A stretch of DNA of 64,000 bases from JANQHS01 sp965227315 (GTDB lineage Bacteria; Bacteroidota; Bacteroidia; Cytophagales; CCMP332). Positions 11,001-19,580 of this stretch are shown one piece after another (within the stretch, counting starts at the first letter, position 1; each line of letters begins with the position of its first letter). The position numbers were made by a program, and so were the translations under genes. The DNA is taken from assembly GCA_965227315.1 (NCBI GenBank), contig OZ245737.1, positions 1,798,001-1,862,000 of the forward strand, written 5' to 3'. The notes beneath the pieces are model-generated. The model saw nothing but the letters and a program-made list of their open reading frames with translations. It did no database searches and was not told where the DNA came from.

Positions 11001-11312
11001 GGGGCGAATCTATTTGAGATCAAGGCTGACAAAAGACCAATTGGCGCGTTTGAAAAAGAGGGTAGATTCAATACCACAACATTTCAAGCGGAAAAAGATG
11101 ACCTCATCTTCCTGTTTACCGATGGGTTTGCCGATCAATTTGGGGGTCCCAAGGGAAAAAAATACATGTACAAGTCGTTTAAAAAATTCCTGATCCGGCA
11201 GGTGGAGGAGCCCGTTGCTCAGATCAATTCCAATCTTGAAAAAGAATATGACGAATGGAAAGGAGAACATGAGCAAATAGATGATGTTTGCATTATTGCC
11301 GTGAGGGTTTAG
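8001..11312 (+). CDS. Propeller/Y_Y_Y sensor with SpoIIE-type PP2C phosphatase output
   Basis: The start is set at GTG 8001 because it gives a clean signal peptide (MKILFQVIGLMVIGMGAFAQ) and avoids the overlap into the SprB gene that an upstream ATG at 7875 would need; TTG 7998 is an equal alternative. The product has ~1103 residues. Residues ~25-660 are a periplasmic beta-propeller of the two-component-regulator type. Residues ~665-745 are a Y_Y_Y domain (YKLEGFDDGWSEW, YTNLPGKNYSM). One TM helix follows (~750-773), then a Gln/Glu-rich coiled coil (~780-830). The cytoplasmic C-terminus is a SpoIIE/PP2C phosphatase (SGDFYWMD, VDCTGHGVPGAF, LFTDGFADQFGG, DDVCII). Normally such propellers drive histidine kinases; here the output is a Ser/Thr phosphatase. 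No anti-sigma or STAS partner is in view. Confidence 0.88.
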   Translation: MKILFQVIGLMVIGMGAFAQLPVPSDGKLPTQNFNPSQFPSREGQCHDVIVGPDHRIYVGNNGGLLVYNGQNWKQVDDPEEREVFALEFSPRGTLFFGSNNSFGYVETDEAGNSKMVDLFKMLGDNLGSIGRIRGILFRGDEVWFYSASSIFVIDKDFQLVEEFTVNKMARLFMSGRRPVVFELFEEPKIINENGDVLPLSNDWPSKMVIQNVFELGKGQYLMITDTDWRYLEVDGNSIRTTKALSSPELLDLFVLKARLDPFGDLVLATESNGILKLDQHGNLITISDFKKGLQNNSVNEICFDHQGNLWAALEFGVSMIDYNAPVSHFGEEFGVNFVINEILPISETLLLGTTTGIYEWNPLEKRFKKVEGFNGECWTLEKVEKGGGKYSILAGAENAITEYTPGQGFERLVSASPFLIRRSRNDGNRYWVGTESGYISFYLKDGFLVEEHRNEALNMEIRSIETDGEGNIYMGSDGYGMIRISIDEQTNIPDFENLIHIDSLSGLSTGDPNPSLYKDQIIAGTVDGIFLPEEDDRFSKTDFGLEEENAWNNYFFRLTQGPAAELWVVSLNLELDEFFNGYIIPQEKFVHEAFKATTENIVFSIEVDPVYANVWMGGEGGLFGVNNMGENYLTYKVECHFDEISFGEDSILFAGFSTTPPPDIELPFSRKALTFQFSSSSYKSNQKTLFKYKLEGFDDGWSEWSEKSEVVYTNLPGKNYSMQVRTRDYFGVESQVASMNFRVLPPWYLTWWAYSLYAIFFLGFTYAVVVISNRGLRIIIREKTKEITQQKDEIELQNSELESQNEEILAQRDQLEEQNQVIGNKNRQITDSIHYAQRIQLAILPPPSKIKELLPNSSIMYRPKDIVSGDFYWMDTGKGNQEEKTLFAAVDCTGHGVPGAFVSIIGYNGLNRVVREAEIQSTGEILDHLNEIVTKTLNPSGGNDEEVKDGMDISLCSLDPKTLEVQYSGAHNSLYLVRRSSRIQTTSGETINPNLEGEHGANLFEIKADKRPIGAFEKEGRFNTTTFQAEKDDLIFLFTDGFADQFGGPKGKKYMYKSFKKFLIRQVEEPVAQINSNLEKEYDEWKGEHEQIDDVCIIAVRV

Positions 11313-11321
11313 GAATTCAAT

Positions 11322-11897
11322 ATGATAGTCGCTATTTGCAAGTTTTTTTATTGGATCCAGGGTTGGAAACTGGAATACACCGACAGTCCTGACCTTCATC
11401 GCTGCGTGATGATGGCAGCACCGCATACCTCAAACTGGGATTTTCCGATCACCATAGCCGCCTTCAGGAAAATGGGTATTCCACTGAAGTTCACCATCAA
11501 AAAGGAGTGGATGAAGTTTCCGTTCAACTTGATCATCGGACCCCTGGGAGGCATCGGGATAGACAGAAATCCGGAACCCGGAAAATCCCGGAAAAATATG
11601 GTAGACGTCATGGCGGGTTTGTTCAAAAACAGGGATGAACTTTGTGTTGTGGTCACCCCTGAAGGAACAAGAAAAAAATCCACTCAGTGGAAAACCGGTT
11701 TTTACTACGTCGCCCTTAGGGCGAAAGTTCCAATAGCCCTGGGGTTTTGTGATTACAAAAGGAAGGTCGCCGGAGTCCTGGAGATCTTTTATCCCAGCGG
11801 AGATGTAGATGCTGACATGCGTATCATCATGAGCAAGTACACCAATATTTCAGGTAAATATCCTGAGCTCTACAGCCCCGACCTTAGGTACGTTTGA
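11322..11897 (+). CDS. 1-acylglycerol-3-phosphate acyltransferase-like protein (PlsC family)
   Basis: This 191-residue protein has the acyltransferase HX4D motif (HTSNWD, His35/Asp40) and the acceptor-binding PEGTR motif (residues 113-117) of the PlsC/lysophospholipid acyltransferase family. It probably acylates a lysophospholipid or related lipid at the inner membrane. It is shorter than canonical PlsC (~240 residues) and lacks an obvious long N-terminal membrane anchor. This matches the small acyltransferase subgroup common in Bacteroidota, whose exact substrate is unknown. It starts 10 bases after the phosphatase gene and ends directly against the convergent OmpA-family gene. Confidence 0.85.
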   Translation: MIVAICKFFYWIQGWKLEYTDSPDLHRCVMMAAPHTSNWDFPITIAAFRKMGIPLKFTIKKEWMKFPFNLIIGPLGGIGIDRNPEPGKSRKNMVDVMAGLFKNRDELCVVVTPEGTRKKSTQWKTGFYYVALRAKVPIALGFCDYKRKVAGVLEIFYPSGDVDADMRIIMSKYTNISGKYPELYSPDLRYV

Positions 11898-14024
11898 TCA
11901 TAGGGTAAGGATCTCAAACTCAACCCTTCTGTTCATCAGATTGGCATCCTCGGTTTTCACAACAGGGTTGTGCTCACCATCGCCCTTGTAGATCAGTCTT
12001 TCTTCTTCGACACCCTGGCTGATCAGGTAGTTTTTCGTCGTGGTCGCTCTTTTAATACTCAGATCAAGGTTGTATTGCTCATCCCCGACAAGGTCGGTAT
12101 AGGCCAGCAGTCTAACCGTTAATGCCGGATGGTCCTTCATCAGTGTAGCCAGCATATCCAATTGGCTTTTAGAGAAATCCGTAATATTCTCTGCCTCATT
12201 GAATAGGAAGTGAACTTTGGCGGGAAGCTTATCCCCTACCACAAAGTAGGCCCCTTTGAACTTTACCTTGGTTTCCGAGGATGTGACTGGCGGAGGCGGC
12301 GTATCCTCTGCCTCTTCGGTTTCGACCTCAGCTACTACTACAGGAGTGGTAGCCGGAGTGGTGTCCTGAACTACCTCATTCTTTTCGAGAATAACATTTC
12401 TCGTGATGTAGGAAACCAGGTCAAAATCCTGCTCCGCCATGACCTCTTCGGAATGAACACCGAGCTCTTCATTTTCAACAATCAGGTGATACTTCTTTCC
12501 CGGAACGATATAGAAAGTGACCTGATTCTTTAGTCGCTGCTCCTCACAGGCGAACAGGTTCTCTTCAGGTAACTGATACAAACATGCCTTAAAATCCCGG
12601 ACTCTGATCCTTCTATCCCCGTCCATGGCAAATACATTGACATCCAGGGTAGACTTTGAAAAGTCCATCAAATAAATGTCCGAATTGGTTTTGCCAGCTT
12701 CATCTCTCGATGAAGAAAAATAGGCCTTGGTGCCGTCACCCGTCCATGAAAAATAAATATCATCCTGTGCAGAGTTAATTGGAAGCCTGAGATTCTCTAC
12801 ATCCGTGATCTCATCGCCAGTCAGCTTTGCGCGGTAGATATCATATCCACCAAGCCCTTGGTGACCCCTTGAGCTGAAATACAAATAGGTGCCCTCAGGG
12901 TTGATGTAGGGAGCATCTTCGTCAAATTGTGTATTGATCTTATCACCCAGGCTTACCGGTTCGGACCATTCTCCTTCACCAAGTTTTTTTGAAACATAGA
13001 GATCGAGGCCTCCTTTGCCACCCGGCCTGTTACTGGAGAAGTAAACTGTATTTCCATCAGAGCTTAAACCGGCGCTGGGCTCCCAATATTCCGAATTCAA
13101 CGGCTCAGGCAAAGCCTGGGGCACTCCCCACTTCTCTCCCGATCTTTCCGAATAATACATATCCCCTTGGATTTCACTCACAGACTCATAGAGGAGAAAT
13201 CCATTCATATCATAGTCGAAAGCAATCGGTGCGTAGTTCTTTTTGCTTCCTTCACCGAAATCCACCATGACCGCTTTTTTGAATTCCCCGTCTTCAGCTT
13301 TTTCCGTGAAATACAGTTGCTCAGTGGCTCCCTCCTTTTTCGAACTATTCTTGGATCTCCTGGAGGCGAACATCAGCAAATTCCCATCGGAGGAAATACA
13401 TGGAGCATATTCATCATATGGTGAATTGACCTCTGTGCCCAGGCTCTTCACATAAACTTTTCTTCCATGACCCTTTTGTTTATGCCCTTCTTCTGTTGAG
13501 GCAATCAATTTTTCAATCGCCTTATCTACAGGAATAAGGTTTTCATTTTGCTCGTAAGCCTTGCCATATACAGCAGGATAAACAAGTTCCTCCGCGACAA
13601 TCTCAAGCTTCTTATTCCCTACATGATCCTTGTTATATCTTCTTAGAAATCGCCCATAATAATGATGAGCAGAATCAAAATCATGGAGAAGATGAAACAC
13701 CCTTGCCTGATAGAATTCAAATTCCGTGGGGTAGGGTTTCCAATTTTGGCTTCTCACGACCCTAAAGAATTTTTGCGCAGAGCCCGGACGCTCCAGTTGA
13801 ATAAAACAAAGGCCGATCTTGTAGTTCACCTCTGGTTCGACATTCTCTGCTTCCTTGGCATAATCCAAATAGTTTTTCAGCGCATCAACAAATTCACCTT
13901 TTTGCAGGTGTTTGTCTCCGGCTTTTTTTAGCTTTTTGGGATTTGGGGCAGGACTTGAGTAGGATTCATAAGGCATTAAGGAAAAGGCAATCCCCAATAA
14001 TGCCACAATAGTTAGGAGTCTCAT
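11898..14024 (-). CDS. TPR-PD40-OmpA family envelope protein
   Basis: The internal ATG at 14024 was chosen because it begins a signal peptide (MRLLTIVALLGIAFSLMPY); a longer frame reaches 14120 but adds 32 non-signal residues. The ~708-residue product has N-terminal tetratricopeptide repeats (GEFVDALKNYLDYAKEAE, NYKIGLCFIQLE), a central WD40-like/PD40 propeller (EPSAGLSSDGNTVYFSSNR, DEDAPYINPEGTYLYFSSR), a short linker rich in Thr/Pro/Glu, and a C-terminal OmpA peptidoglycan-binding domain (LSIKRATTTKNYLISQGV, NRRVEFEIL). The T9SS component PorE has the same domain types, but this protein lacks a lipobox Cys. Bacteroidota carry many paralogs, so I call it only an envelope structural protein. 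Confidence 0.86.
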   Translation of the reverse strand: MRLLTIVALLGIAFSLMPYESYSSPAPNPKKLKKAGDKHLQKGEFVDALKNYLDYAKEAENVEPEVNYKIGLCFIQLERPGSAQKFFRVVRSQNWKPYPTEFEFYQARVFHLLHDFDSAHHYYGRFLRRYNKDHVGNKKLEIVAEELVYPAVYGKAYEQNENLIPVDKAIEKLIASTEEGHKQKGHGRKVYVKSLGTEVNSPYDEYAPCISSDGNLLMFASRRSKNSSKKEGATEQLYFTEKAEDGEFKKAVMVDFGEGSKKNYAPIAFDYDMNGFLLYESVSEIQGDMYYSERSGEKWGVPQALPEPLNSEYWEPSAGLSSDGNTVYFSSNRPGGKGGLDLYVSKKLGEGEWSEPVSLGDKINTQFDEDAPYINPEGTYLYFSSRGHQGLGGYDIYRAKLTGDEITDVENLRLPINSAQDDIYFSWTGDGTKAYFSSSRDEAGKTNSDIYLMDFSKSTLDVNVFAMDGDRRIRVRDFKACLYQLPEENLFACEEQRLKNQVTFYIVPGKKYHLIVENEELGVHSEEVMAEQDFDLVSYITRNVILEKNEVVQDTTPATTPVVVAEVETEEAEDTPPPPVTSSETKVKFKGAYFVVGDKLPAKVHFLFNEAENITDFSKSQLDMLATLMKDHPALTVRLLAYTDLVGDEQYNLDLSIKRATTTKNYLISQGVEEERLIYKGDGEHNPVVKTEDANLMNRRVEFEILTL

Positions 14025-14124
14025 TTTCACACTCTTGGTATAGATTCGTTTAATGAATACCGGACTAAAAGTAAAAATATTTGGCTCATATTCAATGATT
14101 TTGAGCCTTTTCAAATCCACAGGG

Positions 14125-15099
14125 CTATTTATCCTGATTCTCTCCTGAGATTCCGAATTCCAAGAGAGATGGAACTCTCATGAGCCTGAAGAACGCCACA
14201 ACATTCTTTTGAAGAATAAGGTCGGGATTTTGAAATGGAGAACCCTCCAACCAGTTCTTTTCATGGGGTATGTTGACGAATACCACTTCGGGAGTAAAAT
14301 GAAAAGCTGCCCCTTCAGGAAAGGATCGAATAATTTGTAAAATAGATTGAAAGATTCTTGAAGTAATGCCACTCAGGCTGGCCGTTCGATAAGCAATGAG
14401 GGTCTTGGAAAACTCCGGGTTTGAAAAACCACTTCTCTTGAACTTCTTTTTCCCTTTTATGCCTTGAAGAAGGTCAGCATAATACTCTTCGGCCTTTTTT
14501 GGAAAGACGATCAGCTCACCGGTAATTGGGGTAATATTCTTGAATATCACCTGGTCACCTGCAAAACCGATATAGGCGGTATTGATGGTGGCATAGGTCA
14601 TGGGAGACTGAAAAGATTTCTCCTGAAACCAAGCCCAGACATTCCAGATGAGAAAAGGAAAATAACCCGAGAACCCTGAAAAATAATCCCTGCCTTTGAT
14701 CTTGGTGAGCTTGTAAGGGTATAAGCCGCTCTTCAGAAAGTCCTTTGTAAATTCCTCACCTTCTGGCCGGTATTTCAGATTTCTGATCTTGCTAAAAGCC
14801 TTGATGTGTTCAAAGAATTCAATCTTTATTTTCGGCATCAGTGCTTTGGCTCCAAATACCGGAGCGTAGAACAAGGAGAAAAAAAAGAGACCAATCAAAA
14901 TAGAGCCTGCGCCGATCAATGCTTCAGCCTCAGGCCCCCCGAGGAATCCCATCAAGGCGATAATGCCGATCAGGAGCATAGTCCCACCGAAACTCATAAA
15001 CAGAATCCTGTTGGATAAAAGGAAAATATAGACCCTATAGATCTTCCAGTTGGTCCAATTGGACCTCAGATTATCATATGCCTCTTTCTCAAGGCTCAT
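14125..15099 (-). CDS. DUF3137-like membrane protein of unknown function
   Basis: This 324-residue protein has two adjacent hydrophobic segments near the N-terminus (residues ~28-55 and ~60-85) and a soluble C-terminal portion with no catalytic motif I recognise. The layout (short basic N-terminus, hairpin of two TM helices, a following beta-rich domain with a GRDYFSGF-like segment) resembles DUF3137 proteins. The family's function is unknown. The reading frame is intact, lies 8 bases after the glycosylphosphotransferase gene on the same strand, and is separated by about 100 bases from the OmpA-family start at 14024. The family label is tentative; its reality as a gene is not. Confidence 0.6.
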   Translation of the reverse strand: MSLEKEAYDNLRSNWTNWKIYRVYIFLLSNRILFMSFGGTMLLIGIIALMGFLGGPEAEALIGAGSILIGLFFFSLFYAPVFGAKALMPKIKIEFFEHIKAFSKIRNLKYRPEGEEFTKDFLKSGLYPYKLTKIKGRDYFSGFSGYFPFLIWNVWAWFQEKSFQSPMTYATINTAYIGFAGDQVIFKNITPITGELIVFPKKAEEYYADLLQGIKGKKKFKRSGFSNPEFSKTLIAYRTASLSGITSRIFQSILQIIRSFPEGAAFHFTPEVVFVNIPHEKNWLEGSPFQNPDLILQKNVVAFFRLMRVPSLLEFGISGENQDK

Positions 15100-15107
15100 T
15101 GTTGAAG

Positions 15108-16571
15108 CTAATAGGCATATTCCTGCCTTTTGAATACCAAGAAAAAAGTCTGCGCAATAATCTTCAAATCAAAAAGAAGCGACCATTGCTCAATATAGAT
15201 CCTATCAAGTTTCACTCTGATCTTCATCAAAGGCTCCTCCCTGGTCTCACCCCGATACCCGCTTACCTGGGCAAGGCCGGTAATGCCAGGCTTTACAAAA
15301 TGCCTTACCATGTATCGGTCTATCGATTTTGAATACTCCTCCGTCTGAAACAACATGTGAGGTCTGGGGCCAACAATTGACATATCTCCGAGTAAAACAT
15401 TGAAGAATTGCGGTAGTTCATCCAAACTGGTTTTCCTCAAAAATTTCCCAACCCTGGTGATCCGTTTATCATCCTTCGTGGCCTGGATAGAGTCGGATTG
15501 CTTGTTGACAACCATCGACCTGAACTTATATACCCTGAATATGTTGTTTTTGAATCCTGACCTGTTTTGAGAAAAAAAGATGGGTCCGGGCGAGTCCAAA
15601 TAAATGATCAATCCCAAAAGCGGAATGAGCCAGGACAAAACGAAGATCATAATAAACAGCGAAAAAAGAATGTCGAATATCCGTTTTACCACTCTGTTAA
15701 ATGGGTCAGCCAATGGGATCTTTTGAGTGATCAGAATGGGAATGTTTCCGTATGAATCCAACGCCAATCTCCTGGTAGAGAAATTCAGGTAGTTAGGAAG
15801 CAGGACTACCTTTATAAGATTCTGTTCACCATATTCCATGATCTCTTCAATGGCCGTACCCGGCGTATCCGGTATCGAAATATAGATCTCCTCCACTCTC
15901 TGCTCCTTGCAATATGATCTCAGGTCCACCAGATTCCCAAGAACCTCTGATCCGCCTTTGAAATCAAAAAAGCCGCAGAATTTGAAGCCCTGTTCAGGGT
16001 TCCTGACGAAATAATCCCTAAGGTCCTTTCCGACCTCTCCATATCCCACGATCACTACTTTGGACTGGTACAAGCCTCTTCTTCTCGAAAGTCGAAAAGA
16101 AAAGTGAATTCCAAGTCTTCCGATGATCAACAAGCCATACAGCAAGGCGAAGGCAACAAAAAAGAACTGCCTTGAATAATCCTCCCTGGCAATGAGGATA
16201 AAGAAAATGGTCAAAAACAGAATGAAAAGCACCCATATCCTGGTTACCCTTCGCAGAATGACGGTGGTTTTAGGATGAGAATAAGGTCGATAGAATCCCC
16301 CTAAAGAGGAGATGGCAACCCATCCAAGGTTATAAAAGATCCAAAGAGGAAGGTAAAACTCGTTGTAAAAATGATGGCTGAAGATCTGATCAAAGGAGCC
16401 AAATCTTAAAACGAAACTGAGAAAGAAGGCAAGGTTTACCGCAACAAGATCTACAACAAAGAAGAGAGCTTTTAAAAATCTATTGTATTGACTCCTCAAC
16501 GGTTGATTTTTCGTGCAAAGTAAGAATATTTCTTTTTGAAGGTTAGCCCGATGAATTGAAAAATCCTTCAT
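15108..16571 (-). CDS. Polyprenyl glycosylphosphotransferase initiating polysaccharide synthesis (WcaJ/WbaP type)
   Basis: This ~487-residue membrane enzyme transfers a sugar-1-phosphate from a nucleotide sugar to undecaprenyl phosphate, the first step of exopolysaccharide or O-antigen assembly. Four to five TM helices occupy residues ~30-160, then comes a Rossmann-like CoA-binding domain (VVIVGYGEVGKDLRDYF), another TM, and the bacterial sugar-transferase domain with FRVYKFRSM, TSLDELPQFFNVLLGDMS and VGPRPH. The start at 16571 (MKDFSIHRANLQK) avoids running into the divergent gene at 16585; a longer frame reaches 16610. It is divergent from the WecG/TagA gene with only 13 bases between starts. 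The sugar (glucose, galactose or other) cannot be read from sequence. Confidence 0.92.
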   Translation of the reverse strand: MKDFSIHRANLQKEIFLLCTKNQPLRSQYNRFLKALFFVVDLVAVNLAFFLSFVLRFGSFDQIFSHHFYNEFYLPLWIFYNLGWVAISSLGGFYRPYSHPKTTVILRRVTRIWVLFILFLTIFFILIAREDYSRQFFFVAFALLYGLLIIGRLGIHFSFRLSRRRGLYQSKVVIVGYGEVGKDLRDYFVRNPEQGFKFCGFFDFKGGSEVLGNLVDLRSYCKEQRVEEIYISIPDTPGTAIEEIMEYGEQNLIKVVLLPNYLNFSTRRLALDSYGNIPILITQKIPLADPFNRVVKRIFDILFSLFIMIFVLSWLIPLLGLIIYLDSPGPIFFSQNRSGFKNNIFRVYKFRSMVVNKQSDSIQATKDDKRITRVGKFLRKTSLDELPQFFNVLLGDMSIVGPRPHMLFQTEEYSKSIDRYMVRHFVKPGITGLAQVSGYRGETREEPLMKIRVKLDRIYIEQWSLLFDLKIIAQTFFLVFKRQEYAY

Positions 16572-16584
16572 TAAAATTGCAGGA

Positions 16585-17340
16585 ATGGACCGAACAAAAG
16601 CCAAGGCCATAGAAGTCGGAGGAATACCGGTAGATTTATTTGAGGAGAAAGACTATAAGACCCTTCTTCAGGATGCTGTTGAGAAAAATCAGAAAAAGCT
16701 CTTTTTCAATACCAATGCCCACCTGGTCGTGCTGGCCAACAGAAAATTTCCATGGCTAAAAGAGCTGTTCCAAAAAAGGGTGGATTATGTCATGTGTGAT
16801 GGGGCAGGAATTCAGCTCGGGGCTCGGCTGATCGGTAAACCCGTCCCGCATAAGGTGGCTTACAATGTTTGGTTTTGGGATTATGCAAGATTCTGCGCTG
16901 AAAAAGGATATCGTATCTTTTTTCTGGGTGCCAGGGCTGAGGTCGTAGAGAAAGCCAGGGAAAAAATGGAGATGAATGCCCCCGGTGTGCAAATCGCAAC
17001 TCATCATGGCTACTTCGATAAGGAACAACGATCAGAGGAGAATGAAAAGGTGATAGAAAAGATCAATTCCTTCAATCCACAGCTGATCCTCGTAGGGTTT
17101 GGAATGCCATCCCAGGAGCAATGGATCATGGATAACATGGACAGGATAAATGCAAATGTCTTTTTCCCTTGTGGGGGAGCGTTCGATTTTTTCTCAGGTA
17201 AATCGGCTCTTGCTCCAAAATGGGTCAGGAATATTCATCTCGAATGGTTATTCAGAATGCTAAGAGAGCCCCTTCGTCTGGGAAAAAGGTACCTCATAGA
17301 AAACCCGCTTTTTATTTATTACGTTTTCCGAAATCGTTAA
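16585..17340 (+). CDS. WecG/TagA/CpsF family glycosyltransferase (GT26)
   Basis: This 251-residue protein matches the WecG/TagA/CpsF family throughout. The N-terminal region has the VMCDGAGIQLGARL motif with the catalytic-type Asp, then the FFLGARAEVVEKA segment, LVGFGMPSQEQWI, the CGGAFDFFSGK loop, and a C-terminal GLEW-type segment (IHLEWLFRMLREP). Members add the second sugar, often N-acetylmannosaminyl or glucosyl, to an undecaprenyl-linked first sugar, so it is a natural partner for the adjacent initiating transferase. Donor and acceptor are not determinable here. Its 3' end overlaps the convergent O-antigen ligase gene by 29 bases. Confidence 0.92.
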   Translation: MDRTKAKAIEVGGIPVDLFEEKDYKTLLQDAVEKNQKKLFFNTNAHLVVLANRKFPWLKELFQKRVDYVMCDGAGIQLGARLIGKPVPHKVAYNVWFWDYARFCAEKGYRIFFLGARAEVVEKAREKMEMNAPGVQIATHHGYFDKEQRSEENEKVIEKINSFNPQLILVGFGMPSQEQWIMDNMDRINANVFFPCGGAFDFFSGKSALAPKWVRNIHLEWLFRMLREPLRLGKRYLIENPLFIYYVFRNR

Positions 17341-18592
17341 GTCCAACAAGCCAAACGGACATAATGAGGGCGCAATAAAGCACACCAAATCTCCGGCTTA
17401 ACATGGTCTCCGATCCTATACATAGGAAAAAAACAAGGCCGATCCCGAAAACCGTAAGGTCCCTGTTTTTCCATCCCATATAAATGGGGTAAAGAACCAA
17501 CGCCATTAAAAAAATAAAGCCGGGTATGCCAACCTGCATCAGGGTGCTGAGATATTGGTTATGACTGTTGTATTGCCAGCGAACCGCACTGTGGATTTCC
17601 TTTTTCTCGAAGCATTTTAGCAACTCTGCTATCTCATCACCGGTGCCCACTCCAATGATCGGATTCTGCTTCCAGGATTCAAACGAGCATTTCCATTTTT
17701 CTATCCTGAGCGATCTTCCGGCAAACTGATCGGTCTTATAATTTGAGCCGGGATCCACAGCCTCGGAAAACCGGGTTTTATTGACATCTATTTGAGTCAG
17801 CAGAAGGAATCCTATCGAAAACTCAACCAATAGTAAAACGACCGCCAGTATCCTTTTCTTTTTCCCTACGAATAAAACCGCCGTCCTTAATACCGACCAG
17901 GCAACGTAGGCAAGAATGCTGGTTCTTGAGGATAAAAGGAACAGAAAGACCAACAGAAAGATCTGGACCAATATCCAAAACCTGGCTTCTCCGGGCTTGA
18001 AATCTTTCCAGCTTTCAATCATTCGATTTTGCCAAACAACCAATACGAACAAAATGAACAAGGAGAAATATAGAGGCTGAATATTGACAACCCTGGTAAG
18101 CTGATCATAGACAAAAAAGCTGCTGTCCGGATTCCACAGATTTCCGGTTTTTTCGGAGCTCAAACGGATGGCAACAAACAGGCAGATCAAGGCCAAAACC
18201 ACAATACCCAGGGTCAGAAAGGAGTGAATAGAATTCTTTTTTTCCTTGCCAAATCCACGGTATGCGGAGAATAAAAATGGAAAAGCAAGAAACCCCAACT
18301 TGGTCTCTATCTGAGACCAGCCACTCGAGACATTCTCCGTATAGAGCATGCCCAGCAGGTAGATCAGAAAAAATCCCCATCCAAAGATCACCCATGGGTC
18401 GCGGGCTGCTGATAGGTAATGCCCTCTCTCCTTTTTAATGAATATCCAGCTGATAAACATGAGGGCCAACAAAGGGTTATTGTATTTGGGCTCGACCAGG
18501 ATGGTAACGATGCTCAATGCAAGAAGAATCAAAAAGGAAGATTCGGCAACGCTGCCACCCTTAGGACTGAAAAGGCTACGAAGGATCCCCAT
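17312..18592 (-). CDS. O-antigen ligase/polymerase family membrane protein (Wzy_C)
   Basis: This 426-residue polytopic protein has about ten to twelve TM helices and one large extracytoplasmic loop (residues ~260-345) with the Wzy_C-type signature around NSHNQYLSTLMQVGIPG. WaaL-type ligases and Wzy polymerases share this domain, and sequence alone does not separate them. The periplasmic loop carries the His-rich catalytic region typical of the family. It overlaps the upstream glycosyltransferase gene by 17 bases and, convergently, the WecG/TagA gene by 29 bases. Together with the flippase two genes upstream it would form a Wzx/Wzy-type export and polymerisation route. Confidence 0.88.
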   Translation of the reverse strand: MGILRSLFSPKGGSVAESSFLILLALSIVTILVEPKYNNPLLALMFISWIFIKKERGHYLSAARDPWVIFGWGFFLIYLLGMLYTENVSSGWSQIETKLGFLAFPFLFSAYRGFGKEKKNSIHSFLTLGIVVLALICLFVAIRLSSEKTGNLWNPDSSFFVYDQLTRVVNIQPLYFSLFILFVLVVWQNRMIESWKDFKPGEARFWILVQIFLLVFLFLLSSRTSILAYVAWSVLRTAVLFVGKKKRILAVVLLLVEFSIGFLLLTQIDVNKTRFSEAVDPGSNYKTDQFAGRSLRIEKWKCSFESWKQNPIIGVGTGDEIAELLKCFEKKEIHSAVRWQYNSHNQYLSTLMQVGIPGFIFLMALVLYPIYMGWKNRDLTVFGIGLVFFLCIGSETMLSRRFGVLYCALIMSVWLVGLNDFGKRNK

Positions 18593-19580
18593 TTGCCAAT
18601 TTTTTGAATTCTCCCAATACCCTCTTTGCTGTTTCCGGTCCTGAAAACCCTTCCTTCTCCATTAATTCTCTTGTCCTCGGTTTGACCCCTTTCCTGATCC
18701 TTTCCTTTATTTCCTGCACCCCTTCCACTAATGAATCGATTGTTCGTTTGGAAACAAAAAGTCCAAAGGACAGTAACTCTTCTCTTGAATATTTTTCCAA
18801 AAGATTCTCCACTAAACCCACATGCCGATTTGCGATTACAAAGATGTTGCTGGCAAATGCTTCCAAAAGGACAAGAGAATAGGTCTCATAAAGAGTGGGT
18901 AACAAAAGAAATGCGGACCGCCGATAATGTTCCGGCATTTCCGTAAAAGGGATGGCTCCACCATATTTCAACTGCACTCCCTGAACCCTTTCGACCGCCC
19001 CTTTGGCTAATTTAAAACCTTTTTCAATCCGATCGGCACCGAAAGGAAATAACCCATTCAAGGCCGGCTCAGCGCTTTCCGACGGAAGGAATCTTTCCGC
19101 ATCTACACCCAAATAATTCACCTGGTGATACTTGTCCTTATGCCTTGGAAACAAAGCCTGCCTTTGGTTAAGGATGAATACCTTGTCGAAAAACTTCAGT
19201 GGATGGGAGTTCCAAAACTTCTGATAGCGGATCCAATGCTTGATCGGAATTCTCAAAAGGTTTTGCAAGAGGTAGGAATAGCCAAGAACCGGTTCCGTTT
19301 CATGAAGCGCCAGAACCTTTTTTCCTGAAAACCTTTTAAGCGGCCCGAAAATGGGCCATGCGCAGATCACATGATTTACAAATATCAGTTGGATTTTCTC
19401 AGAGTCCATAATGGATCTGAGGCGTCTTGCATTGCTCAGGTACCTTCTTACCCCTCCGGTATCAACCTCAAAGCGGATGACTTCAACTCCCTCGATAGAG
19501 TCAAGATTTTCCCTTAACTGAATAATCGAATCCGACCAGGATGCCGTCTTGGGTTTTTTGCTTATGAACAGGATCCTCAT
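18576..19580 (-). CDS. Glycosyltransferase family 4-like (GT-B fold)
   Basis: This 334-residue GT-B glycosyltransferase has a C-terminal donor-binding half with the E-x7-E signature in LPTLYETYSLVLLEAFAS (residues ~227-244), typical of GT4 retaining transferases. The N-terminal half is acceptor-facing and variable. It lies between the flippase (4-base overlap upstream) and the O-antigen ligase/polymerase (17-base overlap downstream), so it most likely extends the repeat unit of the surface polysaccharide on the cytoplasmic face. The transferred sugar is unknown. Confidence 0.88.
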   Translation of the reverse strand: MRILFISKKPKTASWSDSIIQLRENLDSIEGVEVIRFEVDTGGVRRYLSNARRLRSIMDSEKIQLIFVNHVICAWPIFGPLKRFSGKKVLALHETEPVLGYSYLLQNLLRIPIKHWIRYQKFWNSHPLKFFDKVFILNQRQALFPRHKDKYHQVNYLGVDAERFLPSESAEPALNGLFPFGADRIEKGFKLAKGAVERVQGVQLKYGGAIPFTEMPEHYRRSAFLLLPTLYETYSLVLLEAFASNIFVIANRHVGLVENLLEKYSREELLSFGLFVSKRTIDSLVEGVQEIKERIRKGVKPRTRELMEKEGFSGPETAKRVLGEFKKLANGDPS

